From NCBI GenBank assembly GCA_001972305.1, contig BDDD01000366.1, positions 156,702-220,701 on the forward strand: DNA of 64,000 nucleotides, written 5' to 3'. Made by a program: the position numbers and the translations under genes. The notes under the pieces are model-generated. The model was not told the DNA's origin. It saw only the letters and a list, made by a program, of their open reading frames with translations, and did not search any database. Shown in pieces: positions 57,747 to 64,000 of the stretch (the first letter of the stretch is position 1; every line of letters starts with the position of its first letter). The stretch comes from Cephalotus follicularis. Its lineage: Eukaryota; Streptophyta; Magnoliopsida; Oxalidales; Cephalotaceae.

Positions 57747-60320
57747 TATCACGCCCCCGTTTCGGTAAGACAACAATTAAGCGGTAAAGGCAATTAACAT
57801 AAAAATTCAGCTCATGCAAATATCATAAAATTTAAACTTATAAATAGACATCAGTTGCGGAAGCATAAGGTTCGTAAGCTGAAAACATGTAACGTGCATC
57901 CCATACTGCACGCTACCCAATACAAGTCTGTCATTGTTAAAAGCCCTCCAAACGGAGCGTGATCATAGTACAATACCAAATCCATCAGTAAACAAAATCG
58001 TAAGTACAATACATTGGTCCTTAAACAGGCTCGGTTTATTACAAAACATGAGAAAGTAAAACCAAGAACAAAACAGCATAACATCTTGTTCTTCGCTCAT
58101 GCCAGTCCAATCGGTCCACTGCATCAATCTGAAAAGTAGGGGGTTAGCCTTTGTCCTCACTCGACTAAGTCATAAAACTAGCTCGGGGTCAATATTAGAT
58201 GCATGTTAGGTAATGTATGCATAAATGATGCAATGCAGGAAATACCAGTTTATATATATGAGAAATATATATATCTTAGCACTACAGTAAAATAACAGTG
58301 GGTACATATATAAGAAAATATATGTATGCAAGAAGAGTACAATAGTGATCCGGCCAGGATCACATCCATAATCACAGTAATGTCCGAAAAGGACCAACAG
58401 GCAGTACAGTATGTCCGTAAGAGGACCACAACAAGCAGGCAGTATGTGTAACACCGCCAACTCCTGGCCCTACGCTACACTCCCACGTCGGTCCCTGATC
58501 CAGGTAACCAAGCGAGAAAACAGTACAGTACAGTGAGTCACCCAGCCATACTCCTGGCCCCTAGGTCAACCCTACCACTAGCCGGCGCTGGCAGCCTCTG
58601 CCATGCAACTAGTGGCTCAAGCACAAACGCAATAATTTCACAAGCAAGCGGTGAATCAAACAGTAAACAGTGTAGTAAACAATACAGTGGTGATCGTTTA
58701 GATCGACAACAGGCAGTTCATTCCAAAATGTTTCGAGGGTCATAAAACATCTAAAATACACATGTTCGGTAGTAGAAAATACTTTTTTTTGAACAGTTTT
58801 AGTAGTGTAAATCGTTTACCAGTTCGTTCAAAAATACGATATTAACCGATACATATTTTCATACTCAAAATAGCATGTTCCGAGTTCACATACGCATTTC
58901 TAAGCATCACGACTTTAGAAATCATAACAATTTACAAACAATAACAAAACAGGCATTAAACAGTATATATGCAATGCATACAGATGCTCTAATGCATCCT
59001 AAGAGAAATCGGGATCGTCGGGTATCAAACGGTAAAAACTGTCCAAACAGGACTCTAAAGAGTCGGCGTTTATTCCTCGGGCGTCGACGGTTTATCCCTT
59101 AAGTGTCGACGTTCAGTTTCATAGCGTCAGCGCTTTTAGTGCCTGGGCGTCGATATCTCCTCATTTAGACGTTGACGTTTAAACGCATTTCAACATATAT
59201 AAACGCAGTTCACAATGTTAAGCGTCGATGGTCATTACTTAGGCGTTGACGGTTTCAAACAGGGGTCGTCTTCTACCTCACAACATGACTGAACAATGAC
59301 ATTTCCATGCGTTTAACATGAATTCCAACAGGGATAAAGCACAGAAAACGGCCATGCAATATCATGTGACACATCCAGTACAAGGTAGAATCATTTCAGT
59401 GATTAAAAATGGATCATCAAGCTATGAAATTCGTGCATAAACATCACTGAACAAACACTAAGTATTGAACACAAAATACAATTATGGCTTCCCCTACCTC
59501 TGGCCTCAAGTTAGAAGCCGAAAGTCCACCTCTTTTAGTATCTAATCAGTCACTTTGAGTCCCAGGTACGGCTTGAAAGCTCCCTGGTTCATCCCAGCAG
59601 TTGGTGTGCAAGCTCCAAGCTTCCTTTGCTCAACAATGGTGGTTGAGTTCCCTCTCTCAAGCTCTCCTGCTCTCTTTTGTCACTCACAATGTCACTTATC
59701 GTCTAGCTCTCTGTAACAGGTGGGAGGGGTGAGAGGAGTAGACTCTTTATCCAGAAAACATTTGTTTCTCTCTGCCAAAACCCACCAGTTTAGCCCCTCT
59801 CCTTCATGCAAACCAGGTGTAACAGGTGTTGCATTCTTCTCCTCTAAAGGCCATGCATTCAGAGATTCTTTCTCTGTTCAAGGCCTTGTTGTTGCAGGTA
59901 AGTCTGGCTTCAAAAGGCATGCATGCCACGTTCTCAAAGCGCCTGCTGTGCTGCTTGAAAAGTGGCACGAAATCACCTCCCTACGACACGTCCATATGCT
60001 ATTATAAGTATGCAGAACACACCGCAAAGCGTCGACGTTTACATGCAGGCGTCGGCGCTTATGTGTTGAGTTTAAACGCGCATTTCAACGGCTTAAGAGT
60101 CAACGCTCCAAGTCCAGGCGTCAGCGTTTTAACCTCAAAACTGTGCCGTTTAACTAAATTTAATCTTTTAACACTCCCCTAACAATTGGATTCCAAATCA
60201 ACATCGTCAGAGTTTGGGAAAACATCATCAAATTCAGAAAATCCATCTTTTATTAATTCCACAAATAAAGTACATTTACATTGTGAAATTACAACACATG
60301 AAATTTTCTGGGTGTTACAT
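57747..60320 (-). repeat. 3' LTR of gypsy element B (2574 bp)
   Basis: Minus-strand start TGTAACACCCAGAAA at 60320, end GGGGGCGTGATA at 57747 (expected TGACA). The ACAGATTGATGCAGTGGACC block is on the minus strand near 58125. GTCGACG-type arrays lie at about 60025-60130 and 59050-59265. The J and B LTRs match well near the 3' end (for example TGCACGTTAC and CACGCTCCGTTT) and poorly near the 5' end. Confidence 0.9.
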
Positions 60321-60337
60321 CCACCCCCCCTTCAAAG
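60321..60337 (-). other. Polypurine tract of element B
   Basis: Plus-strand TCCACCCCCCCTTCAAA, the reverse complement of a purine run directly upstream of the LTR start. Confidence 0.75.
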
Positions 60338-60379
60338 AATTTCGTCCTCGAAATTCAAAATGAGATTAGAACAAGTGCG

Positions 60380-60983
60380 GGTAGCGTTCTCAGATATCCT
60401 CCTCATGCTCCCAAGTTGCTTCATCCGGTGGGTGGAACTGCAATTGAACCTTGACCATGGAGATGGCTCGGTTCCTCAAAATCTGCGTCTTCCAATCTAG
60501 AATCCATACAGGCAACTCCTCACAAGATAGGTCATCTCGTACCGAAACAGTATCATAATCGAGGACATGTGACGGGTCCGGGATATATTTCCTCAGCATA
60601 GATACATGAAAGACGTTGTGCACGTTTGATAGTGCAGGAGGTAAGGCAAGCTGATAGGCTACCTCCCCAACTCTCTCCAAAATCTCGAAAGGACCAATGT
60701 AGCGAGGAGCTAATTTTCCCTTTCCCCCAAACCTTTGCACGCCCTTCCATGGTGAGACCTTTAAGAACACATGATCGCCCACACTGAAGGTCAAAGGCCT
60801 CCTCTTGACACTGTCCGCATAGCTTTTCTACCGACTCTGAGCAGCAAGCAACTTTTTTTTGATCGTCCTGATCTTTTTTGAAGTTTCCTCCACTAACTCA
60901 GTTTCAAGTAAAGGTCACTCCCCAACCTCATCCCAACATACAGTAGATCTGCACTTCCTCCCATACAGTGCTTTAAACGGTGC
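60380..60983 (-). pseudogene. Integrase C-terminal part of element B (broken, interrupted)
   Basis: The frame from 60794 to 60390 carries KGKLAPRYIGPFEILERVGE, VAYQLALPPALSNVH and the FHPPDEATWEHEEDI tail. A TGA after EEDI fits CGA to TGA (copy J has CGA there). A TAG near 60830 and other stops lie upstream. At 60983 the solo LTR C splits the gene. The continuation, with TSD, is at 63144. Confidence 0.92.
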
Positions 60984-63143
60984 TGTAACGCCCGAAAATT
61001 TCATGTATTGTAATTTCACAATGTAAATGCACTTTATTTGTGGAATTAATAGAAAGATGGATTTTCTGAATTTGATAATGTTGATTTTAAATCAATTAAG
61101 TACTTAGAAGTGTGATTTCTTAGTATGTACACTAAGAGCAGTCGACTGGTACAGTAGACCAGCCGACTGGTTAAATGCGTATGGGAGCAGTCGACTGGTG
61201 GGATGAACCAGTCGACTGGCCAACTGTCGAGCCACATGGTAACGATCTGTCAGGCCAGCAGCTGACTATTGGGTGCGGACAGCTGACTGGATCGTGGTCT
61301 GTTTTGTTGCATGTGACGGAAATCACATGCCACAGCTGACAGATGGAAGTGGGTGCCATCTGTGTTTCATGCAGCTAAAGGAAAGGATGAAGAGGACACC
61401 TGTGTTTCATGCAAACCTCATGGGGGGGAAGTTGATATGACCATGATTACTACTAGTTTTACGCATGCCATGTTACTGTTGAGAATCTTTGAACTTATGT
61501 ACATGCATGTTGAGTTTTATCTTAGTATTGGATTACTGGATAAGATGCATGCTACTGTTGTGTTCTATGAGACTGTGAAGGGCTGAATGATGATTTACTG
61601 CCTTGAGAACATATATTGGATGCTAGTAATGATCTGTTTAAGTGGTATATATCGGATTGCATGCAACTGTTTCCCAGAACAGTCGACTGTCGAAGGAAGA
61701 CCGCCGACTACTCAATCGAAACAGTTGACTATTGAAGGATGACAGTCGACTGCCTGATGAACCAGTAGGCTAGTAGAAGGAACCAGCCGGCTACTCATGT
61801 ACTGAATTCCCAGAACAGCCGACTGCCAAGCTGCTGTTTGGTCCTCTCTTGCTTAAAACGAAGCGCGATGATCCCGATTTTGCTTAGGATGCATTAGAGC
61901 ATTTGTATGCATTGCATATACACTGATTACTGCCTGTTTGGTCACCATTTGTAAATCGTTTATGATTTCTGAAGTTGTGGTGTTTAGAAATGCATATGTG
62001 AACTTGGAATATGCTATTTTGAGTATGAAAATATGTATTGGTTAATAACGTATTTTCGAACGGACTGGTAAACGATTTTCACTACTAAATTGTTCAAGGT
62101 ATTTCTACTACTGAAATTGCATATTTCAAATATTTATTACTTCAAAAATATTTGAAAATGGACTGCCTGTTGTTGATCTAATCGATCACCACTGTACCGT
62201 TGAATGCATTGTTTACTGTTTAATTCACTGTTTGCTTTGTGAATTGCTATGTGATTGTGCTTGAGCCACTGGTTGCATGGCAGAGGCTGCCAGCGCCGGC
62301 TAGTGGTAGGGTTGACCTAGGGTCCTGGAGTATGGATGGGTGACTCACAGTACTGTACTGTTGCCTCGCTCGGTTGCCTGGAGTAGGGACCAGAGTGGGA
62401 GTGTAGCGTGGGTCCAGGAGTTGGCGGCGTTACATATACTGCCTGACTGTTGTGGTCCTTTTACGGACATACTGTACTGCCTGTTGGTCCTTTTCGGACA
62501 TTACTGTGACTGTGGATGTGATCCTGGCCGGATCGCTACTGTACTGTTCTTACATACATATATTTTCTTATATATGTACCCACTGATATTTTACTGTACT
62601 ATTAAAAAATATATATTTCTTATATATATATATATAAACTGGTATTTCCTGCACTGCATCCTTTATGCATACATTACATGACATGCATCTAATGTTGATC
62701 CCGAGCTACTTTTATGACTTAGCCGTGTGAGGACAAAGGCTAACCCCCTACTTTACAGATTGATGCAGTGGACGGGTGCTGGACTGGCAGGGACAAAGAA
62801 CAAGTTGTTATGATGTTTTGTTCTTGGTTTTACTTTCTCATGTTTTGTAATAAACCGAGCTTGTTTAAGGACCAATGTATTGTACTTATGGTTTTGTTTA
62901 CTGACGGGATTTGGTATTGTACTGTGATCACGCTCCGTTTGGAGGGCTTTTAACAATGGCAGACTTGTATTGGGTAGCGTGCAGTATGGGATGCACGTTA
63001 CATGTTTTCAGCTTACGAACCTTATGCTTCCGCAACTGATGTCTGTTTATAAGTTTAAATTTTATGAGATTGCATGAGCTGAATTTGTATGTTAATTGCC
63101 TTTACCGCTTTAAATGTTGACTCCTGGAAATGGGGGCGTGACA
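60984..63143 (+). mobile_element. Solo LTR C in the integrase of element B (2160 bp, TSD GGTGC/GGTGT)
   Basis: It starts TGTAACGCCCGAAAATTTC, ends GGGGGCGTGACA and is flanked by GGTGC (60979-60983) and GGTGT (63144-63148), one change. Element J reads through the same codons without a break (reverse complement AAACGGTGCCATGCCG). It is the same family as the J 3' LTR, with CAGTCGACTGG arrays at about 61138-61290 and 61675-61825. About 400 bp holding the promoter region of J (about 1870-2245) is missing. Confidence 0.95.
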
Positions 63144-64000
63144 GGTGTCATGCCGATACTGGAATGATAGCTGTTATTATAAGAGAACTCTATCAAAGGA
63201 ATGTGATCCTCCCAGGTACCAGCAAAATCAATAATGCAAGCCCGTAGCATATCCTCCAAGGTCTGGATGGTACGCTCAGACTACCCATCGGTCTGAGGGT
63301 GGAAGGCAGTACTCAGGTTTAGCTTCATCCCGAAAGCTGTTTGAAACCTCTTCTAGAAGTTGGAAGTGAAGATGGCATCTCTATCACATACGATGCTGAC
63401 TGGAACACCCTGTAGCCTCACTATTTCCTTCACATACAAATGAGCTAGCTTGCACGCAGAATCAATAACGTTTGTAGGCAGAAACTGTGCTGATTTGGTG
63501 AGTCTATCCACGATAACCCACACGGCGTTGTGACGGTTCCGAGTCAGAGGAAAACCCGAAACAAAATCCATCGTAACATGCTCCCATTTCCACTCTGGAA
63601 TTGGTAAAGGTTGTAGCAAACCTGTCGGTCTCTGGTGTTCGGCCTTAACTGTCTGGCAAGTCAAACACCTTGCCACATACTCGGCGATCTCTCGTTTCAT
63701 GCCAGGCCACCAGTAAGTCTTCTTCATATCTTGATACATTTTTGTGCTACCAGGGTGAATGCTGTACAAAGATTTATGAGCCCCGCGAAGTAACTCATTC
63801 TTCAACCCTGATTCATTCGGAAGACACACACGTCCTCGATATCTCAAAATACCATTAGCATGCACTCAAAAAATGGATTCCGAGTCCAGGTTCTCCTGAA
63901 TTCGTTGCAACTTCGGATCGTGTGGTTGTGCATTCCTGATGTGATCCAGTAACACAGGCTATACTCGCATGTCAGCCACAAAGATCCCCGGTGACTGATT
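63144..64000 (-). pseudogene. Integrase core and zinc-binding region of element B (broken, runs off the window)
   Basis: From 63865 down to 63353 the frame holds [48 protein letters not shown] and CDRDAIF, ending in a TAG (NF*KRF) that copy J shares. Below that the catalytic-Glu stretch and [16 protein letters not shown] are read to 63150. At about 63867 the TGA after DSES(I)F is at the same codon as in element A. Beyond it, toward 64000, the RNase H-integrase linker is readable. The rest of B is outside the window. Confidence 0.92.

Noticed and set aside
54345..64000. One complete gypsy element with two LTRs (51619-54300 and 57747-60320)
   Set aside because: The 57747 LTR interrupts the protease side of A, and beyond 60320 comes an integrase end plus polypurine tract, not a PBS and gag. 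These are two nested elements.
1..64000. tRNA, rRNA or other structural RNA genes
   Set aside because: I looked for conserved tRNA B-box (GGTTCGA) contexts and rRNA phrases and saw none that form a credible gene. The TGGTATCAGAGC strings are retroelement PBSs.

Overview
The window is nuclear DNA from a flowering plant, probably a eudicot (inference). It holds one intact host gene in a thick, multi-level nest of decayed LTR retrotransposons. The plant assignment rests on Ty3/gypsy chromoviruses with a Tekay/Del-like integrase tail, Tat-lineage gypsy elements with a TGGCGCC primer-binding site, Ty1/copia elements primed by initiator Met tRNA (TGGTATCAGAGC type), a hAT transposase remnant, and a RING-H2 gene with a plant-type zinc ribbon and a 5' UTR intron.

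Layout. 1-4049: 3' part of a plus-strand Tekay-like gypsy element (here J; integrase plus 2.6 kb 3' LTR), inserted in the gag start of a minus-strand Tat-lineage element whose 5' LTR lies at 4163-about 4680. 4.7-7.9 kb: the host gene, a RING-H2 E3 ubiquitin ligase (CDS 6337-7458). 8.65-9.4 kb: a broken hAT transposase. 9.6-33.6 kb: a minus-strand Tat-lineage element (F) with an antisense accessory ORF. That ORF is split by a copia-type solo LTR (E1, 10678-29857, TSD GGCCA). E1 is split by a gypsy element (D, 11611-28310, TSD GCCGA). D contains three further solo LTRs (G1, G2, H), each with a perfect 5-bp TSD. 33608-35203: an LTR whose first 555 bp is repeated as an exact-length inverted copy. 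35611-51451: a degenerate copia element (E2) carrying two more solo LTRs (K and L, TSDs AAGGA and TTTGA). 51619-64000: two nested minus-strand Tekay-like elements, with B inserted between gag and protease of A, and a plus-strand solo LTR (C) inserted in the integrase of B (TSD GGTGC/GGTGT).

No transposon gene is intact. Many stops in the gypsy polyproteins are CGA or CGG to TGA, and several LTR ends show G to A or C to T changes. This is the pattern expected from deamination of methylated CpG in silenced DNA.

The most unusual signal is a set of arrays of short palindromic cores around GTCGAC. They recur in LTRs of unrelated families, both gypsy and copia. In most of them one array sits about 1.05-1.8 kb after the LTR start, although the surrounding sequence differs. 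I know of no named feature that explains this. All element boundaries were read by eye from TG...CA ends, TSDs, PBS and PPT sequences and copy-to-copy comparison. No search was run, and identities are estimates.
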